From Pelagophyceae sp. CCMP2097 (lineage: Eukaryota; Sar; Pelagophyceae), in assembly GCA_026770575.1 (NCBI GenBank), contig MU658079.1, positions 1-14,057 of the forward strand: DNA of 14,057 bases, given 5' to 3'. The notes under the pieces were generated by a model. It ran no database searches and was not told where the DNA came from. It saw only the letters and a list, made by a program, of their open reading frames with translations. Below are positions 1 through 6,538 of this stretch, in pieces (position 1 is the first letter of the stretch; every line of letters begins with the position of its first letter). The translations under genes were made by a program, and so were the position numbers.

Positions 1-11
1 TATATTCACAA

Positions 12-101
12 CCGCTGTTTGAGCCCAGAGGCGGAGCCTAGAGGCGAAGCTGGTTGGGTAGAACGCCCAGCCGCGCGACGACCGAGAGCCGGAAACAGCG
101 G
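12..101 (+). repeat. 90-bp repeat A, copy 1 (MITE-like)
   Basis: This unit begins CCGCTGTTT and ends AAACAGCGG, a perfect 9-bp terminal inverted repeat. It is preceded by TATTCACAA and followed by CCGTAAAAACAA. Three further 90-bp copies with the same ends lie at 388-477, 10314-10403 and 10423-10512. The size and inverted ends suggest a very small non-autonomous element. No coding potential is apparent. Confidence 0.8.
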
Positions 102-111
102 CCGTAAAAAC

Positions 112-376
112 AAGCTTACGCGACGCGTGTCGTGGACGAGCAGGGCGCGGACGAGCAGAGTCAGACAAGGAGCCACAAAGACCGAACGGTTTCCAAGGGC
201 AAAGGACGCCGCGCTCCGAGTAAGCGCACCCAGGCGTGGCGTAGAGACGAGCACGGTCCAATAGACGGGCGCGCTCTGCGTCTCTCGGGCGTCTCTCGAG
301 CGTCTCTCAAGCTCCCTGTCTCCTTCCGAAAGTAAATTTGTTCCGAGTGGGAATTCAAAAGATTTAAATCAGTCCA
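112..376 (+). repeat. Repeat B, copy 1
   Basis: This 265-bp unit lies between two A repeats. It starts AAGCTTACGCGACGCG and ends just before TATATTCACA. An inverted copy at 10524-10792 is roughly 93% identical by eye, and its first part recurs at 6153-6301. It contains an internal CGTCTCTC short repeat around 279-311. No convincing protein is encoded. Confidence 0.75.
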
Positions 377-387
377 TATATTCACAG

Positions 388-477
388 CCGCTGTTTGAGC
401 CCAGAGGCGGAGCCCAGAGGCGGAGCTGGTTGGGTAGAACGCCCAGCCGTGCGACGACCGAGAGCCGGAAACAGCGG
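388..477 (+). repeat. 90-bp repeat A, copy 2
   Basis: This copy has the same CCGCTGTTT...AAACAGCGG ends and the same flanks (TTCACAG before, CCGTAAAAACAA after) as copy 1. It differs from copy 1 by only a few substitutions. Confidence 0.8.
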
Positions 478-756
478 CCGTAAAAACAAACCAAGAAGGA
501 GAACGATCCCGGGCTTTTCAGCTCTCCGCGACCAACAAACAACACGTGTGCCTCTCGACTCGGGGCTCTCAATGTCTCTCAAACCGGGTCCCCCAGAGGC
601 ACAGAGTCGAATGAAGTTCACTCAGACCGGGGCCGTCTTGACCTCAGAGCTCTAATCACAGCATTGTTGAGGTCGATGTCGATGGCAAAGGCGCGTCAAG
701 CCCAAACGTGCCCCAAGATCGTGCAAACCTCCCCTCAAAACCCGCCCTTAGAACTT
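478..756. other. Unassigned stretch after the A-B-A block
   Basis: I see no gene or recognisable element here. The short open frames lack domain features. The segment separates the A/B block from the palindrome array and has no obvious second copy in the window. Confidence 0.5.
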
Positions 757-960
757 TTCTGAACTAGTTCAGAACTGGTTCAGAAAATGACAAATTTACA
801 GTTTAGAACAGTTCTGAACTAGTTCAGAAACAGTTCTGAACTAGTTCAGAACTGTTTTCAGAAACAGTTCTGAACTAGTTCAGAACTGGTTAATCTGAAC
901 TCAGAGTTAAGAAAAACCAGTTCTGAACTAGTTCTAGTTCAGAACTAGTTCTGAACTGAG
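757..960. repeat. Left array of TTCTGAACTAGTTCAGAA palindromes
   Basis: Perfect or near-perfect copies of an 18-20-bp palindrome centred on AACTAGTT lie at 757-774, 812-829, 833-852 and 867-886, followed by a compound copy at about 919-958. The units are separated by AT-rich spacers. Each could extrude as a small cruciform or bind a symmetric protein dimer. A matching array lies at 1617-1793. Confidence 0.8.
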
Positions 961-1045
961 AAAATTCGCGTCCTCCTCCCGCGTCGCCCTCGGCGCCGGC
1001 GCGGGGGCCAAAGGGTTTGCCATCCTCGTCACCGTCAAGCAGCGA

Positions 1046-1328
1046 CCCGCAATTGTGGCTGTCTCAATTATTCAAAACATTAAAAATAAATTTAGTGAGG
1101 ATTTTTTCAAATCCAGATCAGGTTCGAAATGCCGCCGGTGGGGTTCGAACCGGCTCACCTAGATTTCGATGGGACGTGACTGCAATCGCCAAAATAAAGA
1201 TGATAAAATGCCGTCGCCTCCGGGGCTGAACTCAAAGTGCAAATACGACTTCTGAACTCTTCTGAACTATCGGCTTGACTCGTATTTGCGTACGAGTTTT
1301 GAACTAGTTCAGAAAAGTGAACCTGTCT
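1046..1328 (-). repeat. Left arm of large foldback repeat
   Basis: This arm is the imperfect reverse complement of 1332-1613. Shared landmarks, read outward from the centre, are the AAGTGAACCTGTCTA end, the CGTACGCAAATACGAG segment, a CCCCGGAGGCG segment, a tRNA-like segment and an outer TGTGGCTGTCTCAATT-like end. The two arms meet at a 4-nt spacer, so the whole region could form a hairpin of over 280 bp per arm. Confidence 0.85.
1130..1159 (-). repeat. tRNA 3'-end-like segment in left foldback arm
   Basis: Read on the minus strand this gives GGTTCGAACCCC (B-box/T-arm-like) followed by ACCGGCGGCA, which resembles a tRNA acceptor 3' strand. No matching acceptor 5' strand or clear A box lies upstream, so this is a tRNA-derived fragment and not a tRNA gene. 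The same segment is at 1501-1529 on the plus strand. Confidence 0.5.
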
Positions 1329-1348
1329 AGTAATAGACAGGTTCACTT
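1315..1348. repeat. Perfect 15-bp hairpin at the foldback centre
   Basis: AAGTGAACCTGTCTA (1315-1329) and its exact reverse complement (1334-1348) flank the spacer GTAA. The same motif forms the ends of TIR elements at 1334/2963 and 3878/4765. The centre may therefore be a head-to-head junction of two element termini. Confidence 0.85.
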
Positions 1349-1613
1349 TATTTAACCAGTTCAGAACTCGTACGCAAATACGAGTTAAGGCGATAGTTCA
1401 GAAGAGTTCAGAAATCATATTTGCACTCTGAGTTCAGCCCCGGAGGCGGCGGCATTTAATCATTTTTTGGCGATTGCAGTCACGTCCCATCGAAATCTAG
1501 GTGAGCCGGTTCGAACCCCACCGGCGGCATTTCGAACCTGATCTGGATTTGAACAAAGCCTCACTAAATTTATTTTTGATGTTTTGAACAATTGAGACAG
1601 CCACATTTGCGGG
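1332..1613 (+). repeat. Right arm of large foldback repeat
   Basis: This is the imperfect reverse complement of 1046-1328. The two arms differ by scattered substitutions and small indels, so the repeat has aged since formation. It is non-coding. Confidence 0.85.
1501..1529 (+). repeat. tRNA 3'-end-like segment in right foldback arm
   Basis: GTGAGCCGGTTCGAACCCC followed by ACCGGCGGCA resembles a variable-loop end, T arm and 3' acceptor strand. It mirrors 1130-1159. No complete cloverleaf can be drawn. Confidence 0.5.
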
Positions 1614-1616
1614 TTT

Positions 1617-1793
1617 TCTCAGTTCAGAACAGTTCTGAACTAGTTCTGAACTGGTTAAACTGAACTGCGAACTCTCAGAGTTCAGTTTTACCAGTTCTAA
1701 ACTAGTCAGAGTTCAGATTAACCAGTTCAGAACTAGTTAAGAACTAGTTCTGTACTGTGTATTAGTCGTTTTCTGAACGAGTTCTAAACTAGT
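1617..1793. repeat. Right array of GTTCTGAAC/GTTCAGAAC palindromes
   Basis: This array mirrors 757-960 outside the right foldback arm, with copies of AGTTCAGAACAGTTCTGAAC and degenerate relatives down to AACTAGTT. It is more degraded than the left array. Confidence 0.75.
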
Positions 1794-1795
1794 TG

Positions 1796-2184
1796 CTTGC
1801 TTAAGATCCACCCTGGGTGGGGCTGCCCCATTAGGGTATAGCCGGCTAATCGGTTCCAAAGTCAGGCTCTCGGTCCAAAAGGCCCGGGTGCCATGCCTGC
1901 GGGAGTGGTTTGTGCGCTTTGCGCTTGACCCCCTCATGCAAGTACGGTCCGCTAGACACTTCGGCTCTTTGGTCGTGTTCGTCGGGGTAGCCTTATGGGG
2001 TGCGGTGGCGTCAGTGGCTTTATCGGGCTCATTCGGGATGTGAATGTACCGCGTCGCGGCTCAGGCATGGCCTGGGTCCTTTCCTTCGTCTGTGCCTTTT
2101 TGCCTCCGGAGCTAAGAATAAATTCAGCAAGACTAACTAAACAAAAAAAACTAAAAATGTTGTATAAACAACGGGTTTGAAAAC
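1796..2184 (+). repeat. Possible retroposon 3' tail (weak)
   Basis: No gene is apparent. The segment differs in composition from its neighbours and carries AATAAA at 2117-2122, followed about 17 bp later by an A-rich tract (2139-2157). This arrangement resembles the 3' end of a retroposed transcript or non-LTR element. No reverse transcriptase or target duplication was recognised. Confidence 0.3.
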
Positions 2185-2194
2185 GTGTCCAGCA

Positions 2195-2332
2195 CGAGAG
2201 TCCCGCTCCGCGCGTTATCTCAGAACGCGATCATGATGAACGTGTTGAGGAAGAGTATGTCACCGAGAGTCCCGCTCCACGCGCTATCTCAGCAGCATAC
2301 CCATGCCGCAGCAGGGCAGGTCCAGGCGCGGC
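2195..2332. repeat. 69-bp tandem duplication
   Basis: CGAGAGTCCCGCTCC is followed by a CGCGYTATCTCAG-like block at 2195 and again at 2264, exactly 69 bp apart. It precedes the longer 70-73-bp array and may be a diverged extension of it. Confidence 0.65.
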
Positions 2333-2740
2333 ACGTCGACGTCGAGCGCTGGTCCGCCACGACACCGTCAGACGACATGGGGACGATCAGGTCCAGGCAC
2401 TGCACGTCGAGGCCCAGTGCCAGCCGTCGCAACGCCGCCAGGCGGCGTGGGCACGATCAGGTCCAGGTAGTGCACGTCGAGGCCGAGCGCCAGCCACCGC
2501 AAAGCCGTCAGACGCGATGGGCACGAGCGGGTCCAGGCGGTGCACGTCGAGGCCGAGCGCCAGGATCCGCCACGACGCCGCCGGGCAACGTGGACACGTG
2601 CAGGTACAGGCGCAGCACGCCAAGGCCGAGCGCCGGGTCTGCCGCGACGCCGTCGGACGAGGTTGGCACGAGCAGGTCCAGGCGGTGCACGGCCAGGCCA
2701 AGCGCCGAGATCGCCGCTATGGCGTCGGGCGGACACGAGC
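2317..2740. repeat. GC-rich minisatellite, six units of 70-73 bp
   Basis: Units begin CAGGTCCAGG or a close variant at 2317, 2388, 2458, 2528, 2601 and 2673, giving lengths 71, 70, 70, 73 and 72. Each carries a GTGCACGTCGAGGCCGAGCG-like core. On the minus strand the units give a 24-aa motif of the type ALGLDVHRLDLLVPTSSDG, but lengths not divisible by three scatter it over different frames. The array is therefore a decayed coding repeat or a plain minisatellite. The 248-codon plus-strand frame across it (2185-2931) is not believed. Confidence 0.8.
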
Positions 2741-3063
2741 GACGTGCCCACCGTGATGCCCACCTTGCTGCCCACAAATTCTCTTTGAGCGGTTTGTGGC
2801 GGCGCCGAGCTGGTATTGGGCCCGCGCGCGCGTCGCCGTCCGAGCCGCCGAGGCGGAGCCGACGAAGCGGAGGAGCGCAAGCGACGCGCCCGCCAGAGAG
2901 TCCAGAGCAAAAAACATCGCCAGGATTATAGTTGTAACTAGTTAAATAAAGTGAACCTATCTAATTACAAGAGCACGCCGGAGGCACACGGAGGACCCAA
3001 CTTCAAGCGAAGGATACAGACAAATCCCATTGCAATGCCCAATAAATAATTAAAATTATTTAA

Positions 3064-3337
3064 CAACAAGGGGTATCGCCAATGACGCCGAGGACTTTCT
3101 GGCAATCGGAGGGGGGGGGCGTTTCTCAAACCCCGAATCCAGGGGGGGGCGTTCGAAAAACCGGCTATTTGGGGGAGGACGCAAAAGCCCGTCGGGGGGG
3201 CATTGACAACCCCCCCCCCCCCTGGATTCGAGCATTTACGAGCGCCCCCCCCTAAATCTTGGGAAGACGATATTACCCCCCCTAAATCCCGGAAAAAACA
3301 TATAGTACCCCCCCTAAACTGCTCTTTTCTCTTCAAA
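3064..3337. mobile_element. Short MULE-TIR-like insertion inside S1
   Basis: This 274-bp segment is flanked by AAATTATTTAAC on both sides, and the uninterrupted site is seen in S3. It contains G runs, then C runs, with motifs CTCAAACCCCGAATCCAGGG, CATTTACGAGCG and TAGTACCCCCCCTAAA. These match the right TIR of the 6025-10848 element. It is probably a non-autonomous relative mobilised by that transposase, although its left end lacks a clear matching TIR. Confidence 0.7.
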
Positions 3338-3359
3338 TTATTTAACTAATCGCTGATTT

Positions 3360-3387
3360 TGCGGCCGACCAGATTCGAATCTGTGAC
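3360..3387 (-). repeat. tRNA-like B box and acceptor end in S1
   Basis: Read on the minus strand it gives GGTCACAGATTCGAATCTGG, then TCGGCCGCA. This resembles a T arm and 3' acceptor strand. No 5' acceptor strand is found. Confidence 0.5.
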
Positions 3388-3604
3388 CACCTTCTTTTTC
3401 TATGATGATTCCAATGAGGCTCCTGCTCGACCTCCATTCCCAATTTTAGCGATCGCATCAACCACCAATCGCTGAATCGGCCGAGTTGCTGCCCTTTCCT
3501 CCCAAAGGTGGAACCTCGCGGATTTAACCGTGGACGGACGGACGGACAGACGGACGGACAGACAGACCGACAGACAAAATTGCCCCTGGTAATCCTTCAA
3601 TCAA

Positions 3605-3667
3605 AGGACCCGAAGGGCCCTTGCCGTAAACTGACGTTGATTAAACGGCAAGGACCCTTCGGGTCCT
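3605..3667. repeat. Terminal hairpin of S1
   Basis: Two 23-bp arms, AGGACCCGAAGGG... and its near-complement ending CCCTTCGGGTCCT, flank a 17-nt loop. They pair with one mismatch. The same mismatch recurs in S2 and S3. Confidence 0.8.
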
Positions 3668-3670
3668 CAA

Positions 3671-3877
3671 TAATAATGTAGGAATTCCTACTGCTATAAA
3701 AGCTGGTAGTATACAGTTTCACTTTTTCCAAGCTACTTTTCAAGCTGACCTCGCACTTTGCATAACGTCGCCTAAAACGCTTTAACGAGCAAGAACCAAG
3801 CCGACTGTGCTATGCGCATCTCCTGTTGACGCCGATGCGCCCAGCGCGCTCAGATCCTTCAGACTCGATGATGGAAT
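3671..3877. other. Inter-repeat stretch with a solo TIR-like end
   Basis: It contains the palindromic TAGGAATTCCTACT (3679-3692), a TATAAAAG string at 3695-3702 that I cannot tie to a gene, and a copy at about 3707-3746 of the TIR CACTTTTTCAAGCTACTTTTC that starts the element at 3878. No convincing gene is present. Confidence 0.5.
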
Positions 3878-3989
3878 TAGACAAGTTCACTTTTTCAAGC
3901 TACTTTTCAAGCTACTTTTTCAACATATCTTTTGTCGCTTCAACGTGAGCGCGAAGCGGCGTCAAGGGCGCCTTCCTTCGGCCACCTAG

Positions 3990-4152
3990 GTGAGATGGCG
4001 CGCGGGACGGGGCACGTCGGCCCCGCGACCGGCCCGCGCCTCGACGGAGGCGCGGGCACCATCGGCGCCGCCCCGCCCGCCAGAGGCGGCGCCCCGCCCC
4101 CTCCGCGCGGCGCGCCCGCGCGGCGCGCCCGCGCTGGGCGCCCGCGCCGGGT
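3990..4152. other. Extremely GC-rich block
   Basis: GCGCGGCGCGCCCGCG-type sequence is embedded in AT-rich DNA. The 98-codon plus-strand frame across it (3932-4228) is alanine/proline/arginine-rich with no motif, so I do not call a gene. Confidence 0.5.
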
Positions 4153-4299
4153 TAACGCTCATCTAACGTTCGCTCAACGCTCATCCAACGAACTCTTCCC
4201 GCGCTTTAAAAGAAATTCCGCGCTTTAAACGCAACTTTTAGAGCTCTACTTTTAATTAAAAGCAGCTTTACACGCAAATACAAACTTTTTGCAACTTTA

Positions 4300-4723
4300 T
4301 TGCAAGAGCGCGCCGGAGGCACACGGAGGACCCGACTTCGAGCGAAGGATACAGACAAATCCCATTGCAATTCCCACGTAAATAATTAAAGTTATTTAAC
4401 TTATCGCTGAATTTTGCGGCCGACCAGATTCGAACCTGTGACCAAAAACTTCTTCTACAAGTATGTATGATGATTCCAATGAGGCTCCTGCTCGACCTCC
4501 ATTCCCAATTTTAGCGATCGCATCAACCACCATCGCTGAATCGGCCGAGTTGCTGCCTTTTTCTTCTCAAAGGTGGAACCTCGCGGATTTACCTGTGGAC
4601 GGACGGACGGACAGAAGGACGGACAGACAAAATTGCCCCTGGTAATCCTTCAATCAAAGGACCCGAAGGGCCCTTGCCGTAAACTGACGTTGATTAAACG
4701 GCAAGGACCCTTCGGGTCCTCAA
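4300..4723 (-). repeat. Dispersed tRNA-related repeat, copy S2
   Basis: This uninterrupted copy of about 424 bp starts TTGCAAGAGCGCGCCGGAGG. It has the tRNA-like segment at 4415-4442 on the minus strand (GGTCACAGGTTCGAATCTGG), a GGAC microsatellite around 4594-4628 and the terminal hairpin at 4658-4720. It is the best reference for the family in this window. Confidence 0.85.
4658..4720. repeat. Terminal hairpin of S2
   Basis: It has the same 23-bp arms, 17-nt loop and single mismatch as S1. Confidence 0.8.
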
Positions 4724-4789
4724 AAAGTAGCTTTAAAAGCTGCTTGAAAAAAGTGAAGCTGTCTAGAGTAAAAGTCAATTTAAGAACCT

Positions 4790-5519
4790 GGTCAATTTAA
4801 GAACCGACGAAAAAATCGACAAAAGACATTCAATATCAATAAGCCACTTATAAGACACAATTAAAATCCATTAAATCCCTTATTGTGATATTATCCGGCT
4901 CCAGGAGCCCGGTTCTTAATCTGATCGACGATTTTTTTTAGAACCGATGGTCGGTCTGGACTCTGCCTATGCTAAATTTCTCACAAAGGTCCTCCGCGGA
5001 CGCCACGATTTGGAGGTGGGTGGAGGGGGCCCAGGCGCGTCCCCTGGCAGCGTCAAAACCGCAAACAACGGCGTCGCCGGGCCTCTGATTTTTTTCCCTT
5101 CCTGGAGTACCTAGCCACTTTCCCAAAAGCCCATTAACCCCGGCCAAAAATCTAAGTACGAAAACAAAAAGCGGGAAAATCCAAAAGTACGAAAATCCCG
5201 CTCTTAACCCCTCGCAGTTTGCCCACACCAAAAGTTCCGACTTCCCGCCGAAAATCGTAGATTATGGGTTCCATTCAGCTGAAATGGGGCCAATAATCTT
5301 GATTTTCACATGGAAAAAAGCCAGATCTCTTGACTTTCACACGAAGTTGCCAGATTTAAATTATTGAGTAACGTTTTTGGAAATATTGATAAGTCCATAA
5401 AATTTTAAAATATTTCCCGCCCGCAGAAACGGAACAGCGAAACCGAAAGTGGGTTTTCCAACGTGGTACAAACCGGGAAGTTGGCTAGGTACCCCCAGTA
5501 GCCGGTTCTTAAATTGACC
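4790..5519. mobile_element. AT-rich segment with 17-bp terminal inverted repeats
   Basis: GGTCAATTTAAGAACCG at 4790-4806 is the exact reverse complement of 5503-5519. A second GTCAATTTAAGAACC lies at 4774-4788. An internal inverted pair joins ACCGACGAAAAAATCGAC (4803) with TCGACGATTTTTTTTAGAAC (around 4924). No protein is recognised. The 97-codon minus-strand frame at 4938-5231 has no motif and is not called. Confidence 0.5.
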
Positions 5520-5538
5520 TTTAGGAATTCCTACTCTA

Positions 5539-6024
5539 TTACAAGAGCGCGCCGGAGGCACACGGAGGACCCGACTTCGAGCGAAGGATACAGACAAATC
5601 CCATTGCAATGCCCACGTAAATAATTAAAATTATTTAACTAATCGCTGAACCTTCAAATCCTCCTTATCTTTATTTTAATTTTATTTAGTTCTAATTGAG
5701 CTATTTCTTTTTTGTTTTTTTTGCGGCCGGCCAGATTCGAACCTGTGACCAAAAACTTCTTCTATGATGATTCCAATGAGGCTTTTGCTCGACCTCCACT
5801 CCCAATTTTAGCAATCGCATCAACCACCAATCGCTGAATCAGCCGAGTTGCTGCCCTTTTCTTCCCAAAGGTGGAACCTCACGGATTTACCCGGGGACAG
5901 ACGGAAGGACGGACGGACAGACGGACAGACAAAATTGCCCCTGGTAATCCTTCAATCAAAGGACCCGAAGGGCCCTTGTTGTAAACTGACGTTGATTAAA
6001 CGGCAAGGACCCTTCGGGTCCTCA
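5539..6024 (-). repeat. Dispersed tRNA-related repeat, copy S3
   Basis: This third copy carries an extra AT-rich segment of about 70 bp (about 5650-5720) directly before the tRNA-like segment (5722-5750). It has a microsatellite at about 5895-5930 and ends in the hairpin 5960-6022, whose left arm has two C-to-T changes. The MULE begins immediately after it. Confidence 0.85.
5960..6022. repeat. Terminal hairpin of S3
   Basis: This has the same design as in S1 and S2. The left arm reads CCCTTGTTGT instead of CCCTTGCCGT, weakening the base of the loop-proximal stem. Confidence 0.75.
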
Positions 6025-6450
6025 ACAATTTCGAAATGGGAAAAGTGGGGATTAGGGGGGGTACTATATGTTTTTATCAGTAAATGGGGGGGGTACTATA
6101 GTTTTTACCCAATTCTAGGGGAGACGCCCGTAAATGCTTGATTCCAGGGGGGAAGCTTACGCGACGCGTGTCGTGGACGAGCAGGGCGCGGACGAGCAGA
6201 GTCAAACAAGGAGCCACAGAGACCGAACGGTTTCCAAGGGCAAAGGACGCCGCGCTCCGAGTAAGCGCACGCGACGCGCGTCGTGGACGAGCAGGGCAAA
6301 TCTTGATTCCAGGGGGGGTGCGTTTGTCAAAGGGGCTTTTGCGCCCCCCCCCCCCCCAAATACCCGGTTTTACGAGCGCCCCCCCTGGATTTGGGGTTTG
6401 AGAAACGCACCCCCCCCTACAACTGATTATTTGGTTATCGTCCCCGAATC
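6025..6450 (+). repeat. Left TIR of the MULE
   Basis: This TIR is made of GGGGGG-rich motifs and is collinear with the reverse complement of about 9945-10848. It lacks the second 94-bp unit present on the right and carries a 149-bp insertion (6153-6301). Confidence 0.75.
6153..6301 (+). repeat. Partial repeat B inserted in the left TIR
   Basis: This 149-bp insertion starts AAGCTTACGCGACGCG and lies between two copies of CTTGATTCCAGGGGGG (6137-6152 and 6302-6317). The other TIR has only one copy. It holds the first 118 bp of repeat B, then a second ACGCGACGCGCGTCGTGG segment (6269-6297) repeating 6159-6187 at a spacing of 110 bp. Confidence 0.75.
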
Positions 6451-6538
6451 CAGGGGGACGTCCCCGTGTGTGGGTTTGGCCGATTCGTTTTGAATCTAGC
6501 GTCGAGTCTCAGTGCGCCCGAAGCCGGAAGCCAACCCC

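Larger units (their letters stand above)
1334..2963. mobile_element. TIR-bounded element, about 1.63 kb, no transposase
   Basis: The first 28 bp (1334-1361, starting TAGACAGGTTCACTTT) match the reverse complement of the last 28 bp (2936-2963) with two mismatches. Both ends abut TA, compatible with a TA target duplication as in Tc1/mariner-type elements. Inside are the right foldback arm, a palindrome array, a possible retroposon tail and a GC-rich minisatellite. No transposase is seen, so it would be non-autonomous or composite. The alternative is two solo ends brought together by later insertions. Confidence 0.55.
2964..3670 (-). repeat. Dispersed tRNA-related repeat, copy S1 (interrupted)
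   Basis: This is the first of three copies of a roughly 430-bp repeat. It starts TTACAAGAGCACGCCGGAGG, abutting the TIR end at 2963, and ends with a hairpin and GGGTCCTCAA. It is split by an insertion at 3064-3337. Landmarks are a tRNA-like B box on the minus strand (3360-3387), a GGAC/AGAC microsatellite (about 3531-3575) and a terminal hairpin (3605-3667). It is SINE-like, although the B box lies far from either end. Confidence 0.8.
3878..4765. mobile_element. TIR element, about 0.89 kb, hosting S2
   Basis: The left end (TAGACAAGTTCACTTTTTCA...) and the inverted right end ending AAAAGTGAAGCTGTCTA match over about 44 bp with five mismatches and one indel. The terminal TAGACA motif is shared with the 1334-2963 element, so both belong to one family. 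Its interior has a very GC-rich block (about 3990-4150), and S2 is inserted next to the right TIR. No transposase is present. Confidence 0.65.

Noticed and set aside
132..335. Small protein in repeat B (67 codons)
   Set aside because: The frame is not maintained in the other B copies and it has no domain.
1130..1203. Complete tRNA gene on the minus strand
   Set aside because: The T-arm and 3' acceptor-like parts are present, but no 5' acceptor strand, D arm or anticodon stem can be paired.
2185..2931. 248-codon plus-strand frame
   Set aside because: It runs over the 70-73-bp minisatellite, whose units shift frame, giving no consistent protein repeat. Composition is that of random GC-rich sequence.
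3531..3575. CRISPR-like array in GGAC/AGAC repeats
   Set aside because: This is a tetranucleotide microsatellite without spacers, recurring at the same place in each S copy.
3695..3702. TATAAAAG as a gene promoter
   Set aside because: No credible gene starts downstream. It sits in repeat-derived sequence.
4938..5231. 97-codon minus-strand frame with a hydrophobic stretch
   Set aside because: It has a single hydrophobic run only, lies inside an AT-rich TIR-flanked segment, and has no supporting motif or second copy.
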